Notes: generated by a model not told the origin, from the sequence alone. 64,000 nt of DNA from Lentzea jiangxiensis (GCF_900104175.1 NZ_FNIX01000023.1:1-64000), one strand, 5' to 3'. Positions 43,378 through 52,226 are shown, numbered from the stretch's first letter. Numbers and translations: made by a program.

Positions 43378-44523
43378 TCAAATGGCCGGTTGCGTGAGCT
43401 GCCGCAGCGATGCGCTCAGTTCTGCAGCGGCTAGCCGCGTCGAGCCGAGCAGGTCTCGCCGCAGAGGTTCCGGGATTGCTCCGGTCCCCAGGCCGGAAGC
43501 AGTGAGCAGGTCCGTAAGTGCTGCGTACCGCCCTTCTGTGATCACAGCGTGGATGTCGTGGTGCCGCAGTACTTCCCGTGCGCCGTAGCCGTCCCCCGAC
43601 TCGATGGCCTCGTCGGCTACCTGAGCGAGCACCCGGCTGGCGGCCTCGCGGTCGGCGATGTCGGCGAGCGTGGCCACACAGAGCCCAAGCTGCGCGCGGA
43701 AGAACGCGTAGCCGGATACTGGCTGGTGTTCGCCGAACCGCGTGATCATCGCGGCGACGTCACGCGGCGCTGGCGAGCTGTCCGGGTCGGTGCACATCAC
43801 CTTCAAGCAGGAGGCGACCTGGATCTCCCACGGATGCTGAGGGGTGCTCTCCTCCAGCGCCGCTTGCGCTCCTGACAGGTTTCCGCGGACGAGGTGGGCC
43901 ATGATCGCGGCTTGGCGGCCCTCCATGAGGTGCAGGCCAATTCCGCGGTGAGTCTGGGCGTGAGTGACCGCGTCGTCCCATCGCCCAGCTAGCGCCAAGG
44001 CGCGGACGCCGTCGCCTATCAGATGCAGCCATACCCATTCGTGCAGTTTCTTCCGCTCGTCGCTGTCTCCGGTGAGTTCGGTCAGCGGGAGGGTCCGCTC
44101 CTCGACGATCAGGTCGGTGCCGGAACGGACAGCGCGGAAGACCTCGGTGAGCAGCCGCAAAGCCTCGTCGCCATTATGGGCGCGGAGCTGCAGGCGGACG
44201 AGGTTGATGACGGGTTCGAGCATGTAGCGGGCGTGGAGCACGGTGAGTGGGCGGTCGAGGACGCGGTAGAGGTCGACGTGCTGCCAGCACAGCTCGCGGG
44301 CCAGATCCGGCAGGCCGCAGTCGCTGGCGATCAGTGCTGCCTTGTTCAGGGCGTGGGCGCCTTCGGTCAATCGGTCGGCGCTGTCGTGCCCGGCGGCGCG
44401 GGCGCTGTCGGCGACCTGCTGGACGCGCTCGGGCAGGGACGGGCAGGAGGGCCTCGGGCGGCCCAGCAGCGGGAAGCGGCGGACCACAGCTGCCAGAGTG
44501 GGCGAGTTCGGGGTGATGGTCAT
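43378..44523 (-). CDS. Helical TPR-like protein of the lanthipeptide operon
   Basis: 381 residues, mostly helix pairs (EGAHALNKAALIASDCGLPD; LARELCWQHVDLYRVL; GDGVRALALAGRWDDAVTHA) as in tetratricopeptide-type regulators, but without a recognisable DNA-binding domain. It starts one base after the stop of the SpaB_C-type gene. Similar proteins accompany class I lanthipeptide genes in actinomycetes by recollection. It might serve as scaffold, immunity or regulatory factor; none is shown. Confidence 0.55.
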   Translation of the reverse strand: MTITPNSPTLAAVVRRFPLLGRPRPSCPSLPERVQQVADSARAAGHDSADRLTEGAHALNKAALIASDCGLPDLARELCWQHVDLYRVLDRPLTVLHARYMLEPVINLVRLQLRAHNGDEALRLLTEVFRAVRSGTDLIVEERTLPLTELTGDSDERKKLHEWVWLHLIGDGVRALALAGRWDDAVTHAQTHRGIGLHLMEGRQAAIMAHLVRGNLSGAQAALEESTPQHPWEIQVASCLKVMCTDPDSSPAPRDVAAMITRFGEHQPVSGYAFFRAQLGLCVATLADIADREAASRVLAQVADEAIESGDGYGAREVLRHHDIHAVITEGRYAALTDLLTASGLGTGAIPEPLRRDLLGSTRLAAAELSASLRQLTQPAI

Positions 44524-44524
44524 G

Positions 44525-45514
44525 TCAGCTCCGGGGAAGCAGGGCGGTGAGCGCCGCGTGGGCGAGGAGGCCCTGGCTGGTGGCTGAAAGTCCGAGCCGG
44601 TTCCAGTGGAAGATCACCACGTGGGTGAGGATGGCCCGTAGGCCTCGGTTCAGGCGACCGTTCGCGGCGTCGTGACCGAGCTGCTCTCCGGCGGCGCGCA
44701 GCCCGGCAAGCCAAGGTGCGGCGTGCGCGACCGGCCCGCCTGGCGTGAACAGCTCGCTGTCGGCTAGGTTGGGGATCGACAGGAGGACGCGCACGTTGTC
44801 GGCCAGCGGGCCGACGCGGGCCATGTCGGTGGCGGCAGGTGCCGGGCGCATCCGGGCGACGCGGTCGAACACGTCGCCGCACTCGAATGTGTCGAGCCCG
44901 GCGGCGCGCAGGAGCCCGCCCAGCAGCAAGACGGACAGTTCCCTGCGACCGAGCCCAGGGGTGTCCTGCCGCAGGTAGTCCAAGACGCCCGCGCTGTCGG
45001 CACAGAACAGGTCGTGGACGGTGTCCATGCCGGCTATGTCGCCGAAGGCGGCAGTCTCCGGCTCGTACACCGTCGTCCACCAGCGTTCGATGGCTCCTGT
45101 GCTGGTCAGCTCGTCGAGTGCGCGGCCGATGGCCGCGGTGTCCGCGTGAAACAGCCGCAGCCGCCAGCAGGGGTGTTTGCGTAGAAACCACCATCCGGCC
45201 ACCGCGCCGACGGCGCGCAGGCGGTCCAGGGCCGGTCCGAGTGCTGTGGCTCCGACCGCCTCGGCCGTCGACCAGTCGGCGAACTGGACACGCACCTGGT
45301 ACCAGGAGTCTTCGTTCCGCCGCTCCAGCGCCGCGAGTCCAGCAGCCTGGTAGGTGCGCACAGCGTCCTCGAAGTCGTTCCAATCCAGATCGTGCTGTGC
45401 TGCAACGGTTACAGGATCGCCACCAGCGAGAACCACCAGCACGGCGGCCGCGAGCTCGACGGGTGCCGGAGTCCGGCTGGCGGTGATCAGGTGATCAGCA
45501 GGCATGCGTCCCAT
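44525..45514 (-). CDS. Stand-alone SpaB_C / thiopeptide-type dehydratase C-domain protein
   Basis: 329 residues. DSWYQVRVQFADWSTAEAVG and GWWFLRKHPCWRLRLF are the signature of the lantibiotic-dehydratase C-terminal (glutamate-elimination) domain found alone in thiopeptide-type loci; IERWWTTVYEPETAAFGD also fits. The neighbouring LanB has its own C-domain, so this copy is additional. It overlaps the lanC end by 28 bases (alternative ATG 45505). It probably works on the peptide with LanB, for instance in elimination or a different addition reaction; inference. Confidence 0.8.
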   Translation of the reverse strand: MGRMPADHLITASRTPAPVELAAAVLVVLAGGDPVTVAAQHDLDWNDFEDAVRTYQAAGLAALERRNEDSWYQVRVQFADWSTAEAVGATALGPALDRLRAVGAVAGWWFLRKHPCWRLRLFHADTAAIGRALDELTSTGAIERWWTTVYEPETAAFGDIAGMDTVHDLFCADSAGVLDYLRQDTPGLGRRELSVLLLGGLLRAAGLDTFECGDVFDRVARMRPAPAATDMARVGPLADNVRVLLSIPNLADSELFTPGGPVAHAAPWLAGLRAAGEQLGHDAANGRLNRGLRAILTHVVIFHWNRLGLSATSQGLLAHAALTALLPRS

Positions 45515-46698
45515 CCCGTGTGAGGCGGCGTGCCACGCCGCGCGGTCTCAAGCGCCAGTTCCAGTCCGGCGTGTCCGGTTAGGAGCCCTGGCGCGCCCGC
45601 CTGGTTGTTGTTCTGGCCAACGTCAGGCGGTGCGTGTCGAATGAGCCGCTTGGTCAGCGCGGGGAGACGGTCGGCGAGGCCGGGGTCGTGAGCGTCGAGG
45701 GAGGCGCGGTAGACGGTTTGGTAGATCCCGGCGACGCCGTGGCACAAGCCCGGCTCGGTGATGCGGTTGAGCTGGGTATCGGTCAGGCTCGCGGCCAGTG
45801 CGGTCTCGGCGGCGTGCTGGCGTTGCGGCTCGTCTGTGGCCAGCGCGGCCAGTTGTAGCGCGCGGGCGATGCCGACCGTCCCGTAGCACCAGGAGGGTCG
45901 ACCGGGACGGGTGCGGGCCAGACGGCCCGCACGCAGCTCGTCACGGGTGATCCACTGCGGCCACCATGGTCCGTCCGGTCCGTCCTGCCGCCACCGGTCG
46001 AACCACCGTGTCAGCTCGGCGATCGCCTCGCGTTGGCCGTCAACCATCCGACCATCCACAGTGGCCAGAGCGAGGAAGGACAGCAATCCGGCCGTGCCGT
46101 GGGCCATACCGAAGTTCGCGTGCCCACCGGGAGTGGGCATGATCTTGTCCGGATCGTGCGCTACCCACCAGCCCGGCAGCTCGGCGCCGTCCTCATGGCG
46201 CGGCCGGGTCACTAGCGTCACCACGTACCGCAAAATCCCTGCCAATTCATCGCTGCGAGAGTGATGGCGCAGCAGCAGGGCGCCGATGCCGGTGAGCCCA
46301 TTGAATAGGTCGTACTCGGCGAAGGCAGCAGGTTGGCCGCGGTCAATCCGGGAGGCGGCGCTGACCAGACGCCGGCGGGTCAGCCGCAGCACGTGCTCGT
46401 CCATCGTCTGACTGGCCGCGCGAAGGCGGGGATGGCGGTCGGCGGCAGCCTGCAGCAAAAACGCGACGGCGGGCACCCCGTAGTACAGGCCGGTGTCGTC
46501 GTCGGCATCGACGTTGCCCGTGGCGACCTGGCGGAGGCGGGCCTGCGCGGTTGTCCAGTCGCCGCAACCGGTCCAGGCGCGCTCGACGGCCAGCAGCGCG
46601 GGTCCGACCGCACCTGTCGCCAGGGACTGGCGGGCCACCTCGTCGGCGTTCAGCGGCACCTTTTCGCCCGCTGGGGTCGGCTTCGTGCCGGGCGTCAC
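45487..46698 (-). CDS. lanC: Lanthionine synthetase C-family protein (LanC cyclase)
   Basis: 403 residues with the LanC fold repeats: DLFNGLTGIGALLLRH, GHANFGMAHGTAGLLSFLAL, SWCYGTVGIARALQLA and GLCHGVAGIYQTVYRA. The zinc ligands are the Cys of WCYG and the Cys-His of LCHG, both present, so cyclase activity (thioether formation between Cys and dehydrated Ser/Thr) is expected. The ATG overlaps the lanB stop by four bases. Confidence 0.92.
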   Translation of the reverse strand: MTPGTKPTPAGEKVPLNADEVARQSLATGAVGPALLAVERAWTGCGDWTTAQARLRQVATGNVDADDDTGLYYGVPAVAFLLQAAADRHPRLRAASQTMDEHVLRLTRRRLVSAASRIDRGQPAAFAEYDLFNGLTGIGALLLRHHSRSDELAGILRYVVTLVTRPRHEDGAELPGWWVAHDPDKIMPTPGGHANFGMAHGTAGLLSFLALATVDGRMVDGQREAIAELTRWFDRWRQDGPDGPWWPQWITRDELRAGRLARTRPGRPSWCYGTVGIARALQLAALATDEPQRQHAAETALAASLTDTQLNRITEPGLCHGVAGIYQTVYRASLDAHDPGLADRLPALTKRLIRHAPPDVGQNNNQAGAPGLLTGHAGLELALETARRGTPPHTGWDACLLIT

Positions 46699-49600
46699 CG
46701 GGCACCGGCCGTGGCGAGCAGGCGCAGCGCGACCGCGCGGCCCAGGCGTCCGGTCTCCCTTTCGAATGTTGGATCGACGCCGACGGCGCGGGCGTGGTGC
46801 TCGTGCAGCAGCGTGCGCAGCATCCCCGCCGGCTCTCGCCCCTGCTGGAGGAGGACATCGCGATAGGTGTTCAGCGCGCTGTCCCGGGCCTGCCAGGCGG
46901 CGGCGACCGTGTCACCGCCCGGTAGTGCGCGAACGCCGCGGTACTGCTGGCTGGGGTCCGCGACGGTGAGGGCGTGGTCGCGCAGCGTCCGGTCCAGCGG
47001 CCCGTGTTCCTGCCGCAGGCAGTCCAGCAACGTCCGGTACCCGGTCGCAGGGTCGGGCGCGAGGGACGCTGCCAGGTGCGCCATCGAGACGGCGGCCAGG
47101 GCCTGTGCGGGAATCCCGGATTCTTGTGCGGCGGTGAGCTGGGCGATGGCGTTCGTGGTGTCCGTGGCGAACACCCGCTCGGCCGCCGTCAGCGCGGGAC
47201 CGTCACCGTAGCGGGCGGGATGCTGCGGAGACGGTGCGAGGGTGAGCTGTCCGGGAAATCCTCGGGAGTCCATGTCAGCCGCGAACCGTGCCAGATGGGC
47301 GGCGACGGCCCCGTAGTGCCGGGAGTCGTTGAGGCGCAGGAACACCGCGAGGTGTTGATCGGTCTCGGGCCGGAGCATGTCGCGGTGCCGCCGAACCCAC
47401 CACGAACCGACCGGGCCGTTCGGGTCACATGGGTCGTGCAGTTCGGCGAGGAACCGGGGCAGGTGCGCGATGAGGATCTCGTCGAATCGCGCCGGGTTGC
47501 CCATCAGTTGCGCGTGCAGCACAGCGGAGTCGCCGGGCTGCAACGTCGGACCGGGTGCGGCGGTGGCGGGCAGGGGCCGTGCGGACGGGGTGATCGCGGT
47601 CATCGGGATCAACAGCTCCGCCGGTCGCCCGATCCAGCCTTGTCCGTCGGGTGGGCCGTCCTCGTGCAGTTCGACCCGTTCGGCTCGCCGCAAACGGGCG
47701 GACAGCAGGGCTTGGTCGAGCTTCTGGTCGAGGTCCAGTGGCAGCCGCAGCTCGCCGTGGACCAGCACCACCCGCGCCGGCACCCGCGAGCGCTGCCGCC
47801 ACGCCTGCAGCGCCTCCTGCTCGTTGCGAGCTTCGGACCGGGCGGCGAGGTCGGCGGAGGTGAGGATCCAGCGGGCGGCGCAGAGCAGCGTGCGCCGGTA
47901 GCGGATGCGCGGCACGTAGGGCAGGACGCGGGCGGCGCCGAGGTCGAAGCCGCGGAACACTGCGCTGCGCGCGTCGGCGACTTCGGCCAGGAACCGGGCC
48001 AGCGGCGGGCTCTGCACAGCGGTGTCCAGCGCGTGCGGAATCCGGGGGATCACCCGGCGGCCGGTGGAGATCTGCACCAGGTAAATCTGTTCGGCGTCGG
48101 CGGTGATCGCCAGGTCGTCCACCCCGACGACGTTGAGGTCAGGGTGCGCCGGATCGGGGTGCTCGGACAGCGAGACGACGTCGCCGAGCAGCGGCGGCAC
48201 ACGCACCACGTTCTCGTTGTGGGGACGGCGCGGCGGGAAGGACAGCTGCACCGCCACCACGTTCGCGACCGCCGTATCCGGCCCGTCCTGGCCGGACGCT
48301 GGCTGTACGGGGCCCGCGGCATAGGTCGCGGCCAGCCTCGCCTGGTCGTCCTCGTCCAGCAGGTGGGCGAACCGTCCGGCCATGCTGGTGCAGGACCGTG
48401 GCGAGGCGGTGACCCGGAGGCCGAACTCACCGTGGTCGATCGCCTTAGTGGACGCGGCGTACACCTCGACGCCCAGCTCGACCCGTTGGGGCGCAACGAC
48501 GTCGGTGTGCTCTCCTACTGTCAGAGCCTCGATGTCGATGTCGGTCAACTCGATCTCCGGCGTCCCAGTGATCGTGGCGTGCTGGATCAACGCCAGCAGG
48601 GCGGCGTCGCGGTCGGTGAGCACGCGCCACGCGGGCCGGGCGCGGGGCGCGCCGAGGAAGCCGGTGGGGTAGCCGAGGCCGGAGTCGGCGACCAGGTCGC
48701 GCACCGGTGCCAGCGCGCCGGGGCCGTAGCGGTCGCGGAACCGGGCGTGATAGTCCAGCCACGCGGCCGTTCCGAAGGGTTGCGTGGTGGTGCGCAGCAG
48801 CACGGAGGCGGCACGGGCTGCCTCGTCGAGCACCCGCTCAGGAACGGCGATCGTCGCGTCAATACGCACGTCGGTGGCCAGCGGGTGGCTGACTGCGGGG
48901 ACAAGAGCGTTCATCCGGGCGGCGACCGCCGCCCGGATCTCCCTGGCCTGGCCAGAATCGGCGATGTCGTTGTGCCGGGCTAGGTCGGTGGCGATCGCGT
49001 CGAGTTCACGCAGTTCGGAGGCGACATCGTCCAGGGTGTCCGCTCCAACCGCGCGTAGGACGCCGAGCAGGTGGGACAAGCCGTCGCTGCTGGTCATCGA
49101 CGGCCGCAGGCTCGTGATCAGCACACCGGCGTCGATCAGGCCGTGCAGCAGCGCCTCGATTTTGACCGGGGGCGCCGACGAGCACGCGGCGGTTAGCTGG
49201 TCGGCCAGCGTGTCAAAGCGGATCGGCGAACCGGCCGTGTCCAGAACGAACCGCACAGGACGGGTGAGCCGCACCGAGGACTCCCTCAGCGGTCCGGGAG
49301 CAGCGGCGCCGACCTCGGCCCGCCGATGGACGATCACGCGCCCATCGCGCAGAAACCTCGCGTCGTCGACCACGACCGTCAGCCTCGAGCGCAGTCTGCG
49401 GTGTCGTTCGAGCCGGTCGATCACTGTGGCGAGCCACTCGCCGTCCACCCGCGTCGCGGCTCGGTGCCGGTTGCCCACCTCGGCCCTTGCGGGGCCGAGG
49501 TGGGCAACCCCGACTCCGGCGAAGTCGCCGAACGGGGTGGCCCGGCGCTGCCAGCGCAGCACGTAGGAGGCGACGGACAGCACGGCACGGCGAAGTTCCT

Positions 49601-49850
49601 TGGCGGTGTGCCCTGTGGAGCCGTCGCTCAGGATCTGGTCGAGACGGGCACCGAGAACGGGGCTGGCCAGTGTTAGCGCGCTGCGCACCTCCGGGCGCGC
49701 CCACACTTTCGCCAGCCACGCGCGGCCTTCCTGCTCGACAGCGGCGGGGTCGTCCAGACGCAGATGCACCGGTGGGTCGAGATCACCGGGGTCGGTGGTC
49801 ACGCGGGCCAGGACGAGGCCTGTGTGCTGGTAGCGCGGTGACATGGTCAT
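46695..49850 (-). CDS. lanB: LanB lantibiotic dehydratase
   Basis: 1051 residues. The N-terminal region (SYVLRWQRRATPFGDFAGVG) is the glutamylation domain of tRNA-dependent LanB enzymes. The C-terminal 250 residues contain GSWWVRRHRDMLRPETDQHL and a FPGQLTLAPSPQHPARYGD stretch, the elimination domain. It glutamylates and eliminates Ser/Thr of the precursor to dehydroamino acids. ATG 49850 has GAGGAGAG about 13 bases upstream; Met two codons on is an alternative. A 16-bp hairpin separates it from the precursor gene. Confidence 0.92.
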   Translation of the reverse strand: MTMSPRYQHTGLVLARVTTDPGDLDPPVHLRLDDPAAVEQEGRAWLAKVWARPEVRSALTLASPVLGARLDQILSDGSTGHTAKELRRAVLSVASYVLRWQRRATPFGDFAGVGVAHLGPARAEVGNRHRAATRVDGEWLATVIDRLERHRRLRSRLTVVVDDARFLRDGRVIVHRRAEVGAAAPGPLRESSVRLTRPVRFVLDTAGSPIRFDTLADQLTAACSSAPPVKIEALLHGLIDAGVLITSLRPSMTSSDGLSHLLGVLRAVGADTLDDVASELRELDAIATDLARHNDIADSGQAREIRAAVAARMNALVPAVSHPLATDVRIDATIAVPERVLDEAARAASVLLRTTTQPFGTAAWLDYHARFRDRYGPGALAPVRDLVADSGLGYPTGFLGAPRARPAWRVLTDRDAALLALIQHATITGTPEIELTDIDIEALTVGEHTDVVAPQRVELGVEVYAASTKAIDHGEFGLRVTASPRSCTSMAGRFAHLLDEDDQARLAATYAAGPVQPASGQDGPDTAVANVVAVQLSFPPRRPHNENVVRVPPLLGDVVSLSEHPDPAHPDLNVVGVDDLAITADAEQIYLVQISTGRRVIPRIPHALDTAVQSPPLARFLAEVADARSAVFRGFDLGAARVLPYVPRIRYRRTLLCAARWILTSADLAARSEARNEQEALQAWRQRSRVPARVVLVHGELRLPLDLDQKLDQALLSARLRRAERVELHEDGPPDGQGWIGRPAELLIPMTAITPSARPLPATAAPGPTLQPGDSAVLHAQLMGNPARFDEILIAHLPRFLAELHDPCDPNGPVGSWWVRRHRDMLRPETDQHLAVFLRLNDSRHYGAVAAHLARFAADMDSRGFPGQLTLAPSPQHPARYGDGPALTAAERVFATDTTNAIAQLTAAQESGIPAQALAAVSMAHLAASLAPDPATGYRTLLDCLRQEHGPLDRTLRDHALTVADPSQQYRGVRALPGGDTVAAAWQARDSALNTYRDVLLQQGREPAGMLRTLLHEHHARAVGVDPTFERETGRLGRAVALRLLATAGAR

Positions 49851-49885
49851 GGCGTTCGACTCTCCTCACCCAGTGGCCGGGGAAG

Positions 49886-49932
49886 CGTCTGCCGCCGGTG
49901 CGTGCAGACAGGCGGGGCACCGGCGGCAGACG
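49886..49932 (-). terminator. Hairpin between precursor gene and lanB, probable attenuator
   Basis: Bases 49886-49901 (CGTCTGCCGCCGGTGC) pair perfectly with 49917-49932 around a 15-base loop. It lies nine bases beyond the precursor stop codon. Such a hairpin typically lets the peptide be made in excess over the enzymes and stabilises the short mRNA. Confidence 0.7.
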
Positions 49933-49940
49933 GGGTTGGA

Positions 49941-50135
49941 TCAGAACGGGTCGTTGGAGCCCGAGGCGCACGCGCTGGTGTTGCAGGTGTCGCCGCACCC
50001 GTCGCTCGTGTCGCACGACATGATCACGAGCCTGGTGGTGGACTCCACCACGCGCATGTCCAGTTCGAACTCCCCATCATCAAAGATTTCCGGGCTCTCC
50101 AGGGCCTCGGCGACGGGGGCCAGTGCTGCCGACAT
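49941..50135 (-). CDS. FxLD-family lanthipeptide precursor
   Basis: 64 residues. The leader ends with GEFELDMRV, containing the F-E-L-D (FxLD) motif recognised by class I LanB. The C-terminal core has SCDTSDGCGDTCNTSAC then ASGSNDPF: four Cys and several Ser/Thr for lanthionine rings, plus Asp residues for the partner methyltransferase. GAGGAG lies about nine bases before the ATG. It directly follows the FxLD-system methyltransferase gene and precedes lanB. Ring pattern is not predictable from sequence. Confidence 0.92.
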   Translation of the reverse strand: MSAALAPVAEALESPEIFDDGEFELDMRVVESTTRLVIMSCDTSDGCGDTCNTSACASGSNDPF

Positions 50136-50160
50136 TCGTGTTCACTCCTCGTTCTCCGGG

Positions 50161-51435
50161 TTATTGCAGGGCACCCTGGTCGCCGGCGTCGTTCGCCGCG
50201 GACGGCCAGGAGATCGTGGCGATGCCGTGCGTCTTGGGCATCACGGCCGTGTTCTCGCCGAACTCGGGGAGCTGGGAGCCGGTCGGCCAGTAGGCGAACG
50301 TGGGCTCGGTGGCGCGGCCGTGGCGGTCCCATGCCTGGATCTGTTCGACCATCGCGGTCGCGGCGTCCTCACCGTGCGTTCCGTAGGCCTGGGCGCCGAA
50401 CTCGACCGCGCCGCCTTCGGGAACGCGGCGGATAGCCAGGTAGGCGAACGAATCGCCGTGGACGGCGGCGAAGGGGAACCAGTCCTTGCGTTCGGCGGCC
50501 ATGTCGGTGCCCTCGTCCGCGGCCACCTTGCAAAAGCCGGGCAGGAACGCGGCGAACCACAGGTGCAGGTCGGCGAAGGACACGCCGAGGTTGATCGTGA
50601 CGCCAGACCACACCGCTGCGCGGTCGGTCGCCAGCGCTCCGTCCAGCAGGCTCATTTCCTGCGGCACGTCTCCGTCGAAGCGCAGCTTGACCTGGTTGCC
50701 GTTGCGATCGGGCAGCAGAAAGACCCGTTCGTCGCGGGCGCCCTCGCCCTGCATCGGGACGAACCCGGCCACCTCGGCCGAGGTGCTCACCAGGTGGTCG
50801 TCCTCGCGGAGGAAGGCGATGACACGGGTGATCCCGTTCATCCGCAACGGAACGACGATCCTGCCGCCCTCGGCCAGATGCTTCAGCCAGGCCGGTGCGA
50901 GGTCCCAGGCGCCGACCGTCACCAGGATCGCGTGGAACGGTTCGAACGGTTCATGCAACCCCGGCAGCGGGTTCTCGGCATCGGCCTGCACCACGGTTAC
51001 CCGGTCACCGTAGCCGGTCGCGTCCAGCAGTTCACGAGCGCGATCGGTCACCTCCGGATCGATGTCCACACTGACCACCCAGCCACTCGGGCCGACGACC
51101 TCGGCCAGCAGCGCGGCGTTGAAGCCGCCGGATCCGATCTCCAGCACGCACATGCCCTCGCCGATCTCGGCCTGTTCGATCATCCGGGCCTGGATGTAGG
51201 CCGCGCTGGTGGAGGAGATGATCACACCGTCTGAGGCGTGCTTGATCGCGACCGAGTTGTCGACGCTGTAGGTGACGTCCAGCGGCGTTCCCTCGGCGAC
51301 GAACAAGTGCCGGGGCACCGTACGGAAGGCTCGCTCGACCTCCGGTGAGATGATCTTTTTCTTGTCGATGAGCGTGTCCACCAGGGCATTGCGGAACTCT
51401 GCCGCGGTGGCGTCGTCGTATCGGAGAGTGTTCAC
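50161..51435 (-). CDS. FxLD-system protein-L-isoaspartate-type O-methyltransferase
   Basis: 424 residues. The N-terminal half is PIMT-like: FRTVPRHLFVAEGTPLDVTY and the SAM loop VLEIGSGGFNAALLAEVVG. The C-terminal 200 residues are the extension seen in the FxLD-system family. Related enzymes of class I lanthipeptides (OlvSA of Streptomyces olivaceus) methylate an Asp, which then forms succinimide and isoAsp in the peptide. The same reaction is inferred here. GTG 51435 overlaps the stop of a 18-codon ORF, GAAAGAG lies upstream. Confidence 0.88.
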   Translation of the reverse strand: MNTLRYDDATAAEFRNALVDTLIDKKKIISPEVERAFRTVPRHLFVAEGTPLDVTYSVDNSVAIKHASDGVIISSTSAAYIQARMIEQAEIGEGMCVLEIGSGGFNAALLAEVVGPSGWVVSVDIDPEVTDRARELLDATGYGDRVTVVQADAENPLPGLHEPFEPFHAILVTVGAWDLAPAWLKHLAEGGRIVVPLRMNGITRVIAFLREDDHLVSTSAEVAGFVPMQGEGARDERVFLLPDRNGNQVKLRFDGDVPQEMSLLDGALATDRAAVWSGVTINLGVSFADLHLWFAAFLPGFCKVAADEGTDMAAERKDWFPFAAVHGDSFAYLAIRRVPEGGAVEFGAQAYGTHGEDAATAMVEQIQAWDRHGRATEPTFAYWPTGSQLPEFGENTAVMPKTHGIATISWPSAANDAGDQGALQ

Positions 51436-51523
51436 CTGATTACTCTTTCAGAGGCGTCTTGTTTGGTTGCGGGCCTGTTGACGGTCATTGGATTAGGGGC
51501 GTGTCAGGGGTGAGGTCGGTCAT
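51432..51523 (-). other. Two micro-ORFs chained by 4-base overlaps to the methyltransferase
   Basis: ATG 51523 opens 12 codons (MTDLTPDTPLIQ), stopping in an ATGA overlap with ATG 51488, which opens 18 codons (MTVNRPATKQDASERVIR) stopping in a GTGA overlap with the methyltransferase GTG. The upstream frame ending at 51520 also overlaps the first ATG. The chain suggests coupled translation rather than functional peptides, but either is possible. Confidence 0.4.
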
Positions 51524-51834
51524 CGCGGTCCACCCGTACCGGTGAACCAGTAGCTCTGATCGACCCGCACGACGTTGGTCGCGGTGGCCAGTTCCTCAGT
51601 GTCGGCGTCGGCCTCTGGAGCCGGGGCTGGTGTGATGGCCGCGAGCGTCTCCGGGATGACGACGGGCATCTTGACGGTGTTGAAGATGTCTCCAGGCCAG
51701 TCCGATGTGAAGCCGTCCTTGCTCCAATCCAGCGTCAGCGGATGTCTGTCGAAGACGACGTCCTGCCTGCAGCAGTTCGGCGCCGTTGTGCCCCACTTGT
51801 TGCCCTGCGGTAGGTGTGCTGGCCGGCCACTGCC
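51520..51834 (-). CDS. Second half of a split small gene, no start codon seen
   Basis: In the same frame as the 69-codon gene upstream, directly after its TAG, an open stretch encodes AHLPQGNKWGTTAPNCCRQD, then RHPLTLDWSKDGFTSDWPGD and a Pro/Ala-rich end VVRVDQSYWFTGTGGPR. The composition is natural, but no ATG or GTG occurs before MPVVIPETLAA late in the stretch. It is either the 3-prime part of one gene broken by a TAG, or a readthrough product. Function unknown; position in the FxLD operon suggests a role there. Confidence 0.4.
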   Translation of the reverse strand, partial: GSGRPAHLPQGNKWGTTAPNCCRQDVVFDRHPLTLDWSKDGFTSDWPGDIFNTVKMPVVIPETLAAITPAPAPEADADTEELATATNVVRVDQSYWFTGTGGPR

Positions 51835-52044
51835 CTACCGCCAGCGGCTGCTGTCATCCACCATCGAACCCACCGCACGCAGACAGTCGTCGCAGAAGCT
51901 GCCGTTCGGAGACTTGCCCGCCTTCTCGATGTCGAGCACCCGGCCGCACTCGGTATCCACCGTGCCGTCGCCGGGACCGCTGCTGTCGCCAATTGCGTGT
52001 GTCAGGTTGTCCAGCGGCGAGGTCCACCAGACGTGGCCGCTCAC
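51835..52044 (-). CDS. Small Cys-motif protein of the FxLD operon
   Basis: 69 residues from GTG 52044: MSGHVWWTSPLDNLTHAIGD, then DTECGRVL and SFCDDCLRAV. The single C plus C-x-x-C and histidines suggest a small zinc-binding protein of a type common in Pseudonocardiales. It overlaps the stop of the preceding 61-codon gene. The TAG at 51835-51837 is followed by an in-frame open stretch of 104 codons, so the true product may be longer. Confidence 0.55.
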   Translation of the reverse strand: MSGHVWWTSPLDNLTHAIGDSSGPGDGTVDTECGRVLDIEKAGKSPNGSFCDDCLRAVGSMVDDSSRWR

Positions 52045-52226
52045 AAATTCTCCTGGTGCGCAGCGCCGCGAAGGCGAGCCTGCCCGCCGTAGGTAGGAAG
52101 GCTCGTTGCGCGGATCGACGCGGAGAGTCGGTCACGAGCGGCCAGCCAAGACGGATCTGTGGCGAGCGCTTCGAGTGCCCCGTTGCCATCGGGCGATCGA
52201 GAGGAATCGGCGTTGGGCAAGGACAT
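52041..52226 (-). CDS. Small protein at the head of the FxLD operon
   Basis: 61 residues (starting MSLPNADSSRSPDGNGALEA, with DPSWLAARDRL in the middle). ACGGAG lies about nine bases before ATG 52226, and its TGA overlaps the GTG of the next gene. No family recognised. Probably the first gene of the minus-strand operon that ends at the 51-bp palindrome. Confidence 0.45.
   Translation of the reverse strand: MSLPNADSSRSPDGNGALEALATDPSWLAARDRLSASIRATSLPTYGGQARLRGAAHQENL

Noticed and set aside
46974..48983. 669-codon plus-strand frame opposite lanB
   Set aside because: Antisense shadow caused by GC bias; lanB on the other strand has clear domains.
49843..51234. 463-codon plus-strand frame opposite the precursor and methyltransferase
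   Set aside because: Antisense shadow of the FxLD genes.
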